Shown here one piece after another: positions 47,479 to 56,573 of a DNA stretch of 64,000 nucleotides (positions are counted from its first letter, which is position 1; every line of letters starts with the position of its first letter). This stretch comes from Humisphaera borealis (GTDB taxonomy: Bacteria > Planctomycetota > Phycisphaerae > Tepidisphaerales > Tepidisphaeraceae), in NCBI RefSeq assembly GCF_015169395.1, contig NZ_CP063458.1, positions 5,456,001-5,520,000 on the forward strand. Direction: 5' to 3'. A model generated the notes under the pieces. That model had not been told where the DNA came from. It made no database searches and worked only from the letters and a program-made list of their open reading frames with translations. A program made the position numbers and the translations under genes.

Positions 47479-47508
47479 GGAGTGCACCTCCGGTGCGACC
47501 GCTAAACG
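47479..47508. repeat. GAGTGCACCTnCGGTGCGACCGC dispersed repeat
   Basis: GAGTGCACCTCCGGTGCGAC (47479-47498), followed by CGCTAAACGA, recurs in inverse orientation at 62464-62493 with one change. In both places translation would give RAARLAVAP followed by VHS, so apparent ORFs there are repeat artefacts. Confidence 0.65.
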
Positions 47509-47543
47509 AGCAGCACGACACGCGATGAGAACCCGCGGGGGCG

Positions 47544-47903
47544 TCAAACGGTCGGTGCTGCCCCGTCCCCTTTGGTCTTGGTTTGTAGCATCCCTGCCTT
47601 CTCTTTGAGCTGGGTGAACTCCTGTTCGCGTTTCTCGACCGCCTGCCTCTGTTTGAGCTCGCGAATCTGGGCGATCGTGCGGAACGTCGTACGGATCAGG
47701 ATCGTTACGACCACGCCGGAGATGAACGCGATCAGAACCAGCTTCAGAACCGACGTCGTCACCTCGCGCCCGGCACCGAAGAAGAACCAGAGCTTGGCCG
47801 TTTCCTCGCTGTTGTTGATCGCAAAGAAGCTGAGATAGATGACCGCGAGCGAGACGGCGACCACCTTCGACCAGATCTTAAGTTTGAGCCAGAAATCGGC
47901 CAT
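47544..47903 (-). CDS. LapA-like (DUF1049) membrane protein
   Basis: A 119-residue protein with two membrane segments, WSKVVAVSLAVIYLSFFAIN and LKLVLIAFISGVVVTILI, linked by a short loop, then a Lys/Glu-rich coiled tail (IRELKQRQAVEKREQEFTQLK). This matches LapA/DUF1049 proteins that support envelope assembly. GAGGA precedes the ATG at 47903. It is last in a minus-strand cluster after the prepilin peptidase gene, from which it is separated by 20 bases. Confidence 0.85.
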   Translation of the reverse strand: MADFWLKLKIWSKVVAVSLAVIYLSFFAINNSEETAKLWFFFGAGREVTTSVLKLVLIAFISGVVVTILIRTTFRTIAQIRELKQRQAVEKREQEFTQLKEKAGMLQTKTKGDGAAPTV

Positions 47904-47923
47904 TGCAGTCCTCGTTCGATGAT

Positions 47924-49282
47924 CTACCCGCCAGCGATCTGACGCACAAAAAGCCCGAGTCCGCCAAGGCCCGGAGCCATCCACTCGGCAATCGGGCAGT
48001 AACATAACAGCACCGCCGCCGATGCCATACCCAGGTAGGGCCCGTAAGGCAGTTCGCGGCTCTTGCCGGTGATAAGCAGGTAGAGGGCGGTGAGAATGCC
48101 AAAGAACGGCGCGATGAAGAACGCGACGGTCGCCGGCCCCGCACCAATGATCGCTCCGACCCCGAACATGAGGTCCACGTCGCCCAGGCCCATCGCCTCG
48201 CGGCCGAATGCCATCGATCCCAGGATACGCGTCAACCAGACGACCAATCCCCCGATGAGTGCGCCGAAAAGCGATCCGAGCAGACCGCTGACCCATTGAT
48301 GCGCGACGGCCGACTCCCACGCCGCGGCGATGGGCGCAACCCGCACCGTCAGAAACCAGGCGAGGATCGCCAGCAGCATCGGCGGGATGAGGAACGCCAT
48401 CTCCTTGCGCATCTCCGCGCGAACTTCCTTTGCGGAGTATTCCCGAATCGGCTGCTCGTCGTCCCTGGGTTGCTTGCTCTCGTGGTCGACGGCGTTCTTC
48501 TTCTTTTTGGCCTCCGACGCTTCTGAGACGGCCTCGGCCTCCAACGCTTTTCGCTCGACATCCAGCAGTGGAGCGCCTTCGTCAAAGCTCCGCCGCAGCA
48601 CGCCCGCCCTAAGCAGGATCAGGCTCAGGATGAGTCCGAGCGTCCCACCGACCGCCAGCGCGGCGGCGGGGGATGGCGTGCCATCGGCCAGCACGACGCT
48701 GAGCGCGCCGCTCAGTCGTGGCCCGTCGAACGCGGTGTGAACACCCACGCCCAGCACCGCCAGGAGCAGCGGAATGGTGGGTGGAATGATGAACAGTTCG
48801 GCGTCGATCAGGCTCGCGGCGAGCAGGGCACTGATCATCGCCAGGTGCAGAAGAAAGATTGGCGCTTCCGGTGGCCGATACAGGCCGATCGCAGAATCGC
48901 TGAACAGGCCTGTCGGCACCGGGGCGCACGGGCCGACCTCCATCATGTAGTACATGACGTAGTAGAAGACGAACAAAAGCGCGGTGACCGCTTCGACAAT
49001 CGGGTACCGCATCGAGATCGGTTCCCTGCAGAACCGGCATTTCCCGCCAAGTTTGATCCAGCCGAGAATAGGCACGTTGTCGTACCACTTGAGCTTCTTA
49101 TCGCACTTGGGGCAGTGCGAAGGCGGATCGGAAAGGCCCATCAACACATACCACGGCTGTTTCCAGAGCGGCGTGCCGTCTGGAGCCGTGATCCGCGGCA
49201 GTCGCCAGACGACGACGTTGAGAAAGCTGCCCACGCAGGCACCGAGCAGGAAGAGGAAGAAGATGTAGAAGGGGTGGGGCAA
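47924..49282 (-). CDS. Prepilin peptidase (A24 family) with a large insert
   Basis: A roughly 450-residue type IV prepilin peptidase that cleaves leader peptides and methylates the new N-terminus. The N-terminal domain has GSFLNVVVWRLP and the two zinc pairs CPKC and CRFC. The catalytic aspartates are in AASLIDAELFIIPP and in the GLGD motif MGLGDVDLMFGVGA. Between them sits an insert of about 100 residues with a charged segment (DEGAPLLDVERKALEAEAVS) and an extra membrane helix. The start is uncertain: I chose TTG at 49282 because upstream sequence is dispersed-repeat DNA before the aroK stop. It could process the pseudopilin at 39.2-40.0 kb. Confidence 0.9.
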   Translation of the reverse strand: MPHPFYIFFLFLLGACVGSFLNVVVWRLPRITAPDGTPLWKQPWYVLMGLSDPPSHCPKCDKKLKWYDNVPILGWIKLGGKCRFCREPISMRYPIVEAVTALLFVFYYVMYYMMEVGPCAPVPTGLFSDSAIGLYRPPEAPIFLLHLAMISALLAASLIDAELFIIPPTIPLLLAVLGVGVHTAFDGPRLSGALSVVLADGTPSPAAALAVGGTLGLILSLILLRAGVLRRSFDEGAPLLDVERKALEAEAVSEASEAKKKKNAVDHESKQPRDDEQPIREYSAKEVRAEMRKEMAFLIPPMLLAILAWFLTVRVAPIAAAWESAVAHQWVSGLLGSLFGALIGGLVVWLTRILGSMAFGREAMGLGDVDLMFGVGAIIGAGPATVAFFIAPFFGILTALYLLITGKSRELPYGPYLGMASAAVLLCYCPIAEWMAPGLGGLGLFVRQIAGG

Positions 49283-49335
49283 GGTCTGAGGCGTAAGGAT
49301 GAAGGAAGAAGGCGGAAGGATGAAAACCTTGGGCT

Positions 49336-49851
49336 TTAGAGCATTCGTGCGATGTAGACGGTCGCATCTTCGGGGGACAAGTTGGTGACATCCAGCTCTG
49401 CGCTCATCGTCGCACGGTAAATGGGCTCGCGCTCGGCGAGCTTCGCTCTGACCTCTTCTATTCCTCCGCCCAGAGTGCTGAGCGCCGGTCGGTTCGCGGC
49501 AGTGGCCGGGTCGCCCTGGATGCGACGGTGCAGTTCTTCCGGCTCGCACCGAAGGTAAATCACCTTATGACCGCGGTCATGAATGGCCTTGCGGTTTTCC
49601 TCCCGAAGCACCGCGCCGCCGCCCAGCGCGACAACTTGTTCATCGAGCATTGCCAGTTCGCGGACGACCAGTGTCTCCCGGTCACGAAAGCCGACTTCAC
49701 CTTCGGCTTCGAAGATCGCCTTGATGGTCATACCCGCCTGCTTCACGATCAGCTCATCGCTGTCGAGAAATGTCTGCCATAACCGGTCGGCGAGCCTGCG
49801 CCCGACGGTCGACTTGCCGCTGCCGCGATATCCGATCAAAAACACACTCAT
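49336..49851 (-). CDS. aroK: Shikimate kinase
   Basis: A 171-residue P-loop kinase that phosphorylates shikimate in the chorismate pathway. Walker A is GYRGSGKS (residues 7-14). The shikimate-binding DSDELIVKQ, the GFRDRET motif and VVALGGGAVL follow, and the lid contains NRPALS. Length is typical. It heads the minus-strand cluster with the prepilin peptidase and LapA-like genes. Confidence 0.94.
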   Translation of the reverse strand: MSVFLIGYRGSGKSTVGRRLADRLWQTFLDSDELIVKQAGMTIKAIFEAEGEVGFRDRETLVVRELAMLDEQVVALGGGAVLREENRKAIHDRGHKVIYLRCEPEELHRRIQGDPATAANRPALSTLGGGIEEVRAKLAEREPIYRATMSAELDVTNLSPEDATVYIARML

Positions 49852-50107
49852 CCGCAGGGATTATCGGCTTGAACCAGGAAAAGTCAGTAGGCCGAGCCGC
49901 ATCTCATGGCCTTTAAGTTTGATGGGATATGCCTGGAGTAGCACCGCGTCCATTTGCTCCGGCCTGGAATCCATGGACGGGTCTGTTCCAAGGAGAGATC
50001 GGCGCTAAGCGTCCAAAGGCGTCGGATTCTCAGGGTCCTGGAGCCTCTGCGACATTCTTCGGTAACGGCTGTTGACCCCGAAGCCCTGCCGGGCTTCCAA
50101 TCGCGGC

Positions 50108-50845
50108 ATGATCGAAAGCATTCGGCTGGCCGGGTGGACGCTTCCGGAGGCCATGACCAAGCGGCTGGGTGAGCGCGTCGGCCGACAGCGGGCGATGACC
50201 GCTGACGGTCATCTGCTGATCATCCTTCATGCTTTGCCCGCCGAGAACGACTTCGAGCGTCAGCCCCGGCTGTTCTGGCGATCGCCGACCGGCGAATGGC
50301 GGTCGCTCACGTCCTCGATCGACGGCTTTCAGTCCCTTCGGCGTCATATCGACGAGTTCGCCAAGGCGATCGAAGCACTGGAACAGGGCGTTGAAACGTC
50401 GACCGATGCCGATGCGTTTTACAAGGTTCTCCTGAAGGTCGCCCCGATCCACCGCACGGCCCGAAACATGCACGCGACACTGCAGCAGGCGCGGGAACTG
50501 GTCGAAGATCGCGACATTATTACGCTGCGTGATCGTGCCGGCGAAATCGAGCGTGCCGCGGAACTGCTTCACGCCGACGCGAAAGTAGGCCTCGAATACT
50601 CGGTGGCCAAGCAGGAAGAGGCCCAGACCCGCGCCAGCCACGAGATTGCCGAGGCAGGGCACCGACTGAATCTTCTCGCGGCGGTGTTTCTCCCACTGAC
50701 CGCCCTTGGAGCCGCACTCGGCATGAACTTGCGGAGCGGCCTGGAGAACGCGATGTCTCCTTGGCTCTTCTGGGTGGTGCTGGCGACGGGACTGGCCGTC
50801 GGATTCTACCTGCGATCACTGTTCGTGCGGGGCCGTCGAAAGTAG
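50108..50845 (+). CDS. CorA-like membrane protein
   Basis: A 245-residue protein with a soluble, largely helical N-terminal region. Two C-terminal membrane segments have the CorA arrangement RLNLLAAVFLPLTALGAALG followed by MNLRSG, then PWLFWVVLATGLAVGFYL. The Gly-Met-Asn selectivity-filter motif of CorA Mg2+ channels is present. Overall it is shorter and more divergent than CorA itself, so the ion is uncertain. I chose the ATG at 50108; the upstream in-frame ATG at 50072 adds 12 residues. Confidence 0.75.
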   Translation: MIESIRLAGWTLPEAMTKRLGERVGRQRAMTADGHLLIILHALPAENDFERQPRLFWRSPTGEWRSLTSSIDGFQSLRRHIDEFAKAIEALEQGVETSTDADAFYKVLLKVAPIHRTARNMHATLQQARELVEDRDIITLRDRAGEIERAAELLHADAKVGLEYSVAKQEEAQTRASHEIAEAGHRLNLLAAVFLPLTALGAALGMNLRSGLENAMSPWLFWVVLATGLAVGFYLRSLFVRGRRK

Positions 50846-50896
50846 CGCGACGCCGACGGCTTACTTTGAACCCGGCGATCCGTATAATCCTCCACC

Positions 50897-51628
50897 ATGC
50901 CAGAAAACGCTCCGCGCTCCTACAAACGTATTCTTCTCAAAATCTCCGGCGAAGGCTTCTGCCACGAAGGCGGCTTTGGCATCGAAGCCGGCGAACTCAA
51001 GAATATTGCCCAGCAGTGCGTCGATATCTGCAAATCCGGCGTTGAACTGGCAGTGGTGGTTGGCGGCGGAAATTTCATCCGCGGAGCGACATTCGCCGAA
51101 GACGGCCATATTCCCCGCGCCACTGCCGACTACATGGGCATGCTCGCGACGGTGCTGAACGCCCTGGCCCTTCAGGAGACCATGGAGGCCCTCGGCCAGC
51201 CGACGCGGGTGATGTCGGCAATCAGCGTGCACAGCGTCGCCGAACCCTTCATCCGTCGTCGTGCGGTTCGTCATCTGGAGAAAGGCCGCTGTATCGTTCT
51301 CGCCGCCGGGACCGGCAATCCGTTCTTCACCACCGATACCTGCGCCGCGTTGCGAGCCCACGAAATCGCGGCCGACGTCATCCTGAAGGCGACCAAGGTG
51401 GACGGCATCTACGATTCGGACCCCAAGAAAAACCCCAACGCCAAGCTTCTGACCAACGCCAGCTACGCCGAGGTGCTCGAGAAGCAGCTTCGCGTGATGG
51501 ACCTGACGGCGATCACCTTCTGCATGGATTATAAGATCCCGCTGGTGGTCTTTAACCTTCGCAAGCAAGGCAACATCGCGCGCGTCGTCGCCGGCGAAAA
51601 CATCGGGACGAAGATCGTCCCGGTCTGA
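50897..51628 (+). CDS. pyrH: UMP kinase
   Basis: A 243-residue amino-acid-kinase-fold enzyme that phosphorylates UMP to UDP. Signatures are RILLKISGEGF (near 11-21), AVVVGGGNFIRG and GTGNPFFTTDTCAALRA, all matching bacterial PyrH. It precedes frr as in most bacteria, although the usual rpsB-tsf genes are not upstream here. Codon usage is ordinary housekeeping. Confidence 0.96.
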   Translation: MPENAPRSYKRILLKISGEGFCHEGGFGIEAGELKNIAQQCVDICKSGVELAVVVGGGNFIRGATFAEDGHIPRATADYMGMLATVLNALALQETMEALGQPTRVMSAISVHSVAEPFIRRRAVRHLEKGRCIVLAAGTGNPFFTTDTCAALRAHEIAADVILKATKVDGIYDSDPKKNPNAKLLTNASYAEVLEKQLRVMDLTAITFCMDYKIPLVVFNLRKQGNIARVVAGENIGTKIVPV

Positions 51629-51702
51629 AGTCTTTGAACGCCTTCTGCCGACTGCCTGCCGCCTATTGCCCACTGCATACTATTTCCGACGAGGAGCCTC
51701 AA

Positions 51703-52263
51703 ATGCCTGCCGACGACATCATGATGGACTGCGAAGAGAATATGGAAAAGGCGATCGAGCACCTGAAGCACGAGATGCGCACCGTGCGCACCGGTCGAGC
51801 CTCGCCGGCAATGGTCGAAAACATCCGCGCCGAGTACTACGGCACACCCACCGAACTGCGCGGCATGGCGGCGATCAGCGTCCCCGAGGCGACGCAACTG
51901 CTCATCAAGCCTTTCGATGCGGGCAGCCTGAAGTTCATTGAAAAGGCGATCAACGACGCGAAGCTTCCCATCACCGTTCGCAATGACGGCAAGACGCTTC
52001 GGCTCATCCTGCCGGCGATGTCGCAGGAAGTCCGCAAGAAGATGGTGTCGCAGGTGAAGGGGTTCTCGGAAACTGCCAAGATCCACATCCGCAACGCCCG
52101 CCGCGACGCCAACAAGCTCGCCGACGCCGAGCAGAAGGGCGGCATCCTGACCGAAGACCAGGGCGCCAAGCTCAAGGAAGACATCCAGGAACTGACCAAG
52201 AGCTACGAAAGCAAGGTGGATGAAGCGATCGCAAAGAAGGAAAAGGAAATCATGGAGGTGTAG
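51703..52263 (+). CDS. frr: Ribosome recycling factor
   Basis: A 186-residue protein that splits the post-termination ribosome together with EF-G. Family segments are EKAIEHLKHEMRTVRTGRAS, LRGMAAISVPEATQLLIKPF and SQEVRKKMVSQVKGFSETAK. GAGGAGC precedes the ATG at 51703, which I chose over the in-frame start at 51634. It is 74 bases after pyrH. Confidence 0.96.
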   Translation: MPADDIMMDCEENMEKAIEHLKHEMRTVRTGRASPAMVENIRAEYYGTPTELRGMAAISVPEATQLLIKPFDAGSLKFIEKAINDAKLPITVRNDGKTLRLILPAMSQEVRKKMVSQVKGFSETAKIHIRNARRDANKLADAEQKGGILTEDQGAKLKEDIQELTKSYESKVDEAIAKKEKEIMEV

Positions 52264-52370
52264 GGTCCGCCTTGGCGGACGCGTCCGCGAAAGCGGACCC
52301 TACGGTCAGATCGTCGCGACCCACCTCCCCACTCATCGAACGCGTCCGCCAAGGCGGACCCTACGGTCAG
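52261..52370. repeat. Dispersed TAGGGTCCGCCTTGGCGGAC palindromes after frr
   Basis: TAGGGTCCGCCTTGGCGGAC (52261-52280) is followed by GCGTCCGCGAAAGCGGACCC (52281-52300), and a third copy lies at 52341-52370. They form hairpins after frr and before the convergent Trm112-like gene. The same word begins at the window's right end (63988). Confidence 0.75.
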
Positions 52371-52603
52371 GTCGTCTGCACGCCCTCCGCGATCAGCTTA
52401 GCCCGCAGTTCGTCCAAAGTTGCCACGCCCGCCGGCAGCTTCGCCTCTTCCATCAGCATCACGGGGAATCCTTCACGGATCGGGTAGCGCAAACCGCCGA
52501 CCTCGGCGACCAGCTCGTCCCCTTCTTGCTGCAGTCGGCTGCGGGTAAAGGGGCAGCGGAGAAGATCGAGAGTTTCGGCGTCGATGTTGGCGGAAGTGGG
52601 CAT
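52367..52603 (-). CDS. Trm112 family (UPF0434-like) small protein
   Basis: A 78-residue protein with the Trm112 fold: IDAETLDLLRCPFTRSRL, then GGLRYPIREGFPVMLMEEAK. Only one of the four zinc-binding Cys of the family (in RCP) remains, so it probably does not bind zinc, as in many bacterial homologues. Family members activate methyltransferases in eukaryotes; the bacterial role is unclear. The ATG at 52603 is chosen over an in-frame start at 52723. Confidence 0.85.
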   Translation of the reverse strand: MPTSANIDAETLDLLRCPFTRSRLQQEGDELVAEVGGLRYPIREGFPVMLMEEAKLPAGVATLDELRAKLIAEGVQTT

Positions 52604-52707
52604 GGGGTTTTCGAATTCTGACGTCAGTTCGTGGCACGCCGCGAAGGCGTTCAGCCGTACACCGGCTGTCGACTGCGCGACGAAAGGGATCGCCTGCGAT
52701 ACAAGGG

Positions 52708-53600
52708 CTACCGCCTGCGCCACGAATATAGCGCGTCAGCGAGCAGGATCAAACTGATGCCCGACAATCGCTCGGGTTGATCGACCGCGGCGGCGTGCAC
52801 AAGTCCCTCAGCCATCAGGTGCGTATCCGCGTTAATGAGGAATGCCGACAGTCCCCATGGCTGATTCGTCGCGTGGTCGGGTTGGGTTTCGTTCATGTGG
52901 AACCTGGCCGCACGGGACGCCGAAGCCAGCAGGTCCGGATCGCCGGTCTGCAAGCCAAGACTCGCGACCGCATGGGCGATCTGCAACTCATGGAACCAGA
53001 GCGACTCCAGGTTGTCGGAACGGGATGCCAGCAGATAGGTGCCATCCGAGTTTTGCCGCCCGGCGACAGAGCGAACCGCGCGGACAGCCGTGCGAACGAG
53101 TTGATCGTCGTGCAGCAGTTCCGCGCCGGCTAGCAACGCGACCGCTTTCCAAGCAAGACCGGCCGCCGCGTCGCCGTTGGAGGCGGAAATTGCACTCGGC
53201 TCGAACGACGACACGCCCACTCCGATTTCCGCCCGAAGCGAGTCGATCTGTCGGACGGCTGACTCGGCCTCGGTATCCAGAAGTACGCGGTCTGATGCCC
53301 GCAGCGCCTGAAACGCCGAGTACCAGAGCAGTCCCGAATACGCAGAACGGCAATGCCCGGCACGATCGACGATGACCGCGTCGTCCGGCTCGGCGTTGGT
53401 CGCCAGCAGAGGTTCGAGCCACGCGAAGATCGCTGATGAATCCGGTGCCGCGTTCAGCGCCGGCCATGCCGCGCGCGCTCGACAGCAATTCGATCAGGCG
53501 GCGCGTCCTGGAACGCCGACGCGCTCGCTGTCAACGATGCTACACCTGTTTCCAAAACGCTGCGCAATCTGTCTAACACTGGGATTTCTGCAGTTTTCAC
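52708..53600 (-). pseudogene. Protein of unknown function, apparently frameshifted near its N-terminus
   Basis: A GTG at 53600 with GGAGAAG just upstream opens a frame (TAEIPVLDRLRSVLETGVAS) that ends at a stop near 53454. A second, clearly coding frame offset by -1 runs from about 53480 to 52708 without any canonical start of its own before the ATG at 53220: SSAIFAWLEPLLATNAEPDD, then SAYSGLLWYSAFQALRASDR. Joined, they give about 297 residues, largely helical (LWFHELQIAHAVASLGL; SGISLILLADALYSWRRR), perhaps an alpha/alpha toroid. The break is in a CGCGCGCG tract, a likely slippage or sequencing-error site. I recognise no family. Confidence 0.6.
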
Positions 53601-53716
53601 ACCTTCTCCGCTTTCCCCAGCGAGCTTAGTATCCGCCGACCAACCATGCATGCCCGTCGGGGGACCGATCCGGGCATTGCGAATCGCTGAAAGGGCTCGT
53701 CCGGGGACACGTTGTA

Positions 53717-54571
53717 ATGCATTACGTTGATTCAGAGTACAGCGAACTACTTTCATTATTGATGAGGAAAACGATCGACGGCTCGGCCAGATCTGGCCGG
53801 CGCGTTGTCAGCGTTGGACCCTTCGCCGCCGCGCTGCACGAGACCGACGACCTCATCTGGCTCAGTTACGCACTTCCGTGGCCCGGTGCGGCCCGGGAAC
53901 GGTTCTCGCGGCAGGACCTTGTCGAGCTTCGCAGGCTGTTCCGCGAAGCCGGCCGCGTGCTGCGGTTTGAGTTCTTCGAACCCCTGCACCCCTGGCTGGC
54001 CGCGCTGCTGGCGCAGAACGATTTCAAGCTTCAGGCGGCTCAACCGCTGATGCTCTGCGGCCCCGACGATCTCCGACCGGACAGGCTTCGCCTTCGACCG
54101 GCCGACGGCGAAGAGGTCGAAGTCTGCGACCTTTCGCCAGACGATTCCAGCGATCTCATCGGCCAGTTCATGGTGGTCTCCAAGCTTTGCTTTAACGAAC
54201 CTCCCTACGTGACGCCGCAGGAACTGCAAACGACGCGCGAAAACCTGCTCAATGGCACTTATCGCTCGGCTTACGCGAAGGTGCGGGGCGTGGTGGCCGG
54301 CGTCGGCTCGATTTCGCCGGCGAATGACGAACTGGTCGGCATCGGCACGCTCGCGCCGTTTCGGCGACAAGGCGTTGCCTGCGCCGTCAGCAGCCACCTG
54401 CTCGCGTCCCGCTTCCAGGCCGGTTCGCCCCTGGCATGGCTCAGTGCCGGCGACGAAGCCGCCAAATTGCTTTACCAGAAGATCGGCTTCCGGATGGTGG
54501 GCATGCAACTGAACTACATCGACGACAGCTGGGACGGCCGAACGCGCGCAAGCGTGCCCAGGCCACTCTGA
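53717..54571 (+). CDS. GNAT family acetyltransferase
   Basis: A 284-residue protein. The C-terminal half holds the GNAT acetyl-CoA site (ELVGIGTLAPFRRQGVACAVS; LAWLSAGDEAAKLLYQKIGF). The N-terminal half is a separate domain that may give substrate specificity; the pair resembles two tandem GNAT-like folds. Substrate unknown. The gene is 36 bases before polX and probably co-transcribed with it. Confidence 0.85.
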   Translation: MHYVDSEYSELLSLLMRKTIDGSARSGRRVVSVGPFAAALHETDDLIWLSYALPWPGAARERFSRQDLVELRRLFREAGRVLRFEFFEPLHPWLAALLAQNDFKLQAAQPLMLCGPDDLRPDRLRLRPADGEEVEVCDLSPDDSSDLIGQFMVVSKLCFNEPPYVTPQELQTTRENLLNGTYRSAYAKVRGVVAGVGSISPANDELVGIGTLAPFRRQGVACAVSSHLLASRFQAGSPLAWLSAGDEAAKLLYQKIGFRMVGMQLNYIDDSWDGRTRASVPRPL

Positions 54572-54607
54572 TTCTCGATCGAACCACACCGCGTTACACT
54601 CCCTCTC

Positions 54608-56380
54608 ATGTCCCTCAACAACGACCTCTCCGAGCTGTTCAAGAACTTCAGCCGGCTGATGGAGCTCAAAGGCGAGAGCGTCTTCAAGGTGATCGCGTTC
54701 CAGAAAGTCAGTCGAATTCTCAACGACATGACTTTCGACATCCGCCAGGCGTTCGAGAAGGGCGAACTTGATTCCATCGAGGGCATCGGCGAATCCAGCC
54801 GTCGTATCATCTCCGAGTTCATCCGCACCGGACGAAGCACCGAGTTCGATGAAGTCGCGACGACCGTCCCGGCGGGGCTGCTTCCGATGCTCGATATCCA
54901 GGGCCTGGGGCCCAAGACCATCGCGCTGTTCTGGAAGGAAAAGGGCATCACCAGTGTGGACGCACTGGTCAAGGCGATCGACGACGGGTCGCTCAAGGGC
55001 CTCAAGGGGGTCGGCGATAAGAAGTTGCTTGGCATCAAGGAAGCGCTCGAACGGATGAAAAACGCCTCCGGTCGCCTGCGCATCGATGAGGCGATGTCGA
55101 TCGCGACCGACTTCGTCGAGCGGCTTCGGAAACTGCCCGAGGTCGCTTATGTCGAATACGCCGGCAGCCTGCGCCGGTCCAGGGAAACGATCGGCGATGT
55201 TGACCTGATCTGCTCCGGCAAGTCGCCCGACGACGGCGAAGCAATCGCGAAGGTGTTCACCCAGTTTCCCGAAGTTTCCAAGATCCTCGGGCAGGGCACG
55301 ACCAAGGCCAGCATCCTGACAGCCCGGGGTTTTCAGATCGACATCCGTATTGTGCCGCAGGAAAACTTTGGCGCGGCGCTGCTCTATTTCACGGGGTCCA
55401 AGGAGCACAACGTGCGGCTTCGCGGCCGGGCAATCGACCAGGGCATGACCCTCAACGAGTGGGGCCTCTACAAGCAGACGGATTACGACAAGGCGCAGAA
55501 AAAGACCGGCGAAGCCCCCGACGCAAAACCAGTCGCGAGCAAGACCGAGTCCGACGTTTACAGGAAGCTCGGTCTTCAGTTCATCGCGCCCGAGATGCGC
55601 GAAGATCGCGGCGAGATCGACGCCGCCGAGACTGACACGCTTCCGACGCTGATCGAGCTGTCTGATGTCCGCGGCGACCTGCACTGCCACACCACCGCGT
55701 CCGACGGCCGGCACACGATCGAGCAGATGGTCGAGGCGGCGATCGAGATGGGCTACGCGTTCTTGGCGATCACGGATCATTCCAAGAGCCAGGTGCAGGC
55801 GCACGGCCTGAGCGTTGAACGTCTGCTGGCGCACGTCAAGGCGATCCACGACGTGGGCCGCAAGTACAAGGAGATCACCCTCTTTGCCGGTTGCGAAGTG
55901 GATATTCTCGCCGACGGTCGGCTCGATTACGAGGACGAAGTATTGGCTGAGCTCGATTTCATCGTCGCCAGCCCGCACCACGCGCTGACCCAGAACGAAG
56001 CCAAGGCGACCGACCGTATCGTTCGGGCGATCGAGCACAAGTATGTGAACGTGATCGGCCATCCGACGGGCCGGCGGGTGGAGGTTCGTGCGCCGCTGCC
56101 GCTGCAGTTCGACCGCGTCTTCAAGGCGGCGGCCGCCGCCGGCACGGCACTTGAGATCAATGCCAACGCCGATCGGCTCGATCTCAATGACGTCAATGCC
56201 CGGGCGGCGGCCCAGGCCGGCGTTAAGATCTCCATCAATACCGACAGCCACGACATCGCTTCGTTCCCCGACATGCGATACGGCATTGGCGTCGCCCGTC
56301 GGGCGTGGCTGACGGCCGGCGACGTTATCAACTGCATGGACGTCAAGGCGCTCAAAAAGTTCATCGCCGCCAAGCGATGA
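54608..56380 (+). CDS. polX: DNA polymerase X family protein with PHP domain
   Basis: A 590-residue bacterial PolX. The N-terminal 8-kDa/HhH region includes IEGIGESSRRIISEFI and IQGLGPKTIALFW. The polymerase nucleotidyltransferase site has SLRRSRETIGDVDLI and later FQIDIRIV, both with paired acidic residues. The C-terminal PHP domain begins DVRGDLHCHTTASDGRHT and ends with NTDSHDI; it supplies 3'-5' exonuclease/phosphoesterase activity. Role: gap filling in base excision repair. A very long antisense ORF covers this region but is a GC artefact. Confidence 0.95.
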   Translation: MSLNNDLSELFKNFSRLMELKGESVFKVIAFQKVSRILNDMTFDIRQAFEKGELDSIEGIGESSRRIISEFIRTGRSTEFDEVATTVPAGLLPMLDIQGLGPKTIALFWKEKGITSVDALVKAIDDGSLKGLKGVGDKKLLGIKEALERMKNASGRLRIDEAMSIATDFVERLRKLPEVAYVEYAGSLRRSRETIGDVDLICSGKSPDDGEAIAKVFTQFPEVSKILGQGTTKASILTARGFQIDIRIVPQENFGAALLYFTGSKEHNVRLRGRAIDQGMTLNEWGLYKQTDYDKAQKKTGEAPDAKPVASKTESDVYRKLGLQFIAPEMREDRGEIDAAETDTLPTLIELSDVRGDLHCHTTASDGRHTIEQMVEAAIEMGYAFLAITDHSKSQVQAHGLSVERLLAHVKAIHDVGRKYKEITLFAGCEVDILADGRLDYEDEVLAELDFIVASPHHALTQNEAKATDRIVRAIEHKYVNVIGHPTGRRVEVRAPLPLQFDRVFKAAAAAGTALEINANADRLDLNDVNARAAAQAGVKISINTDSHDIASFPDMRYGIGVARRAWLTAGDVINCMDVKALKKFIAAKR

Positions 56381-56573
56381 CGGCCGCTGAATGGTCGAAT
56401 CCACATTGCGGCCGGGCTGCGGTATAAGGAACATCCAAACCGCCATGGGGCGATCGGGCTTCGGAAAACTGCGGGATGTCCGCCGCAACTTTTCACCTCC
56501 CCGATCGTCCATTGTTTCACGGGGGCCGAGGGGTTCGGTCCTGACGACAGCGAAATTGGGCAGGAACAGAACC

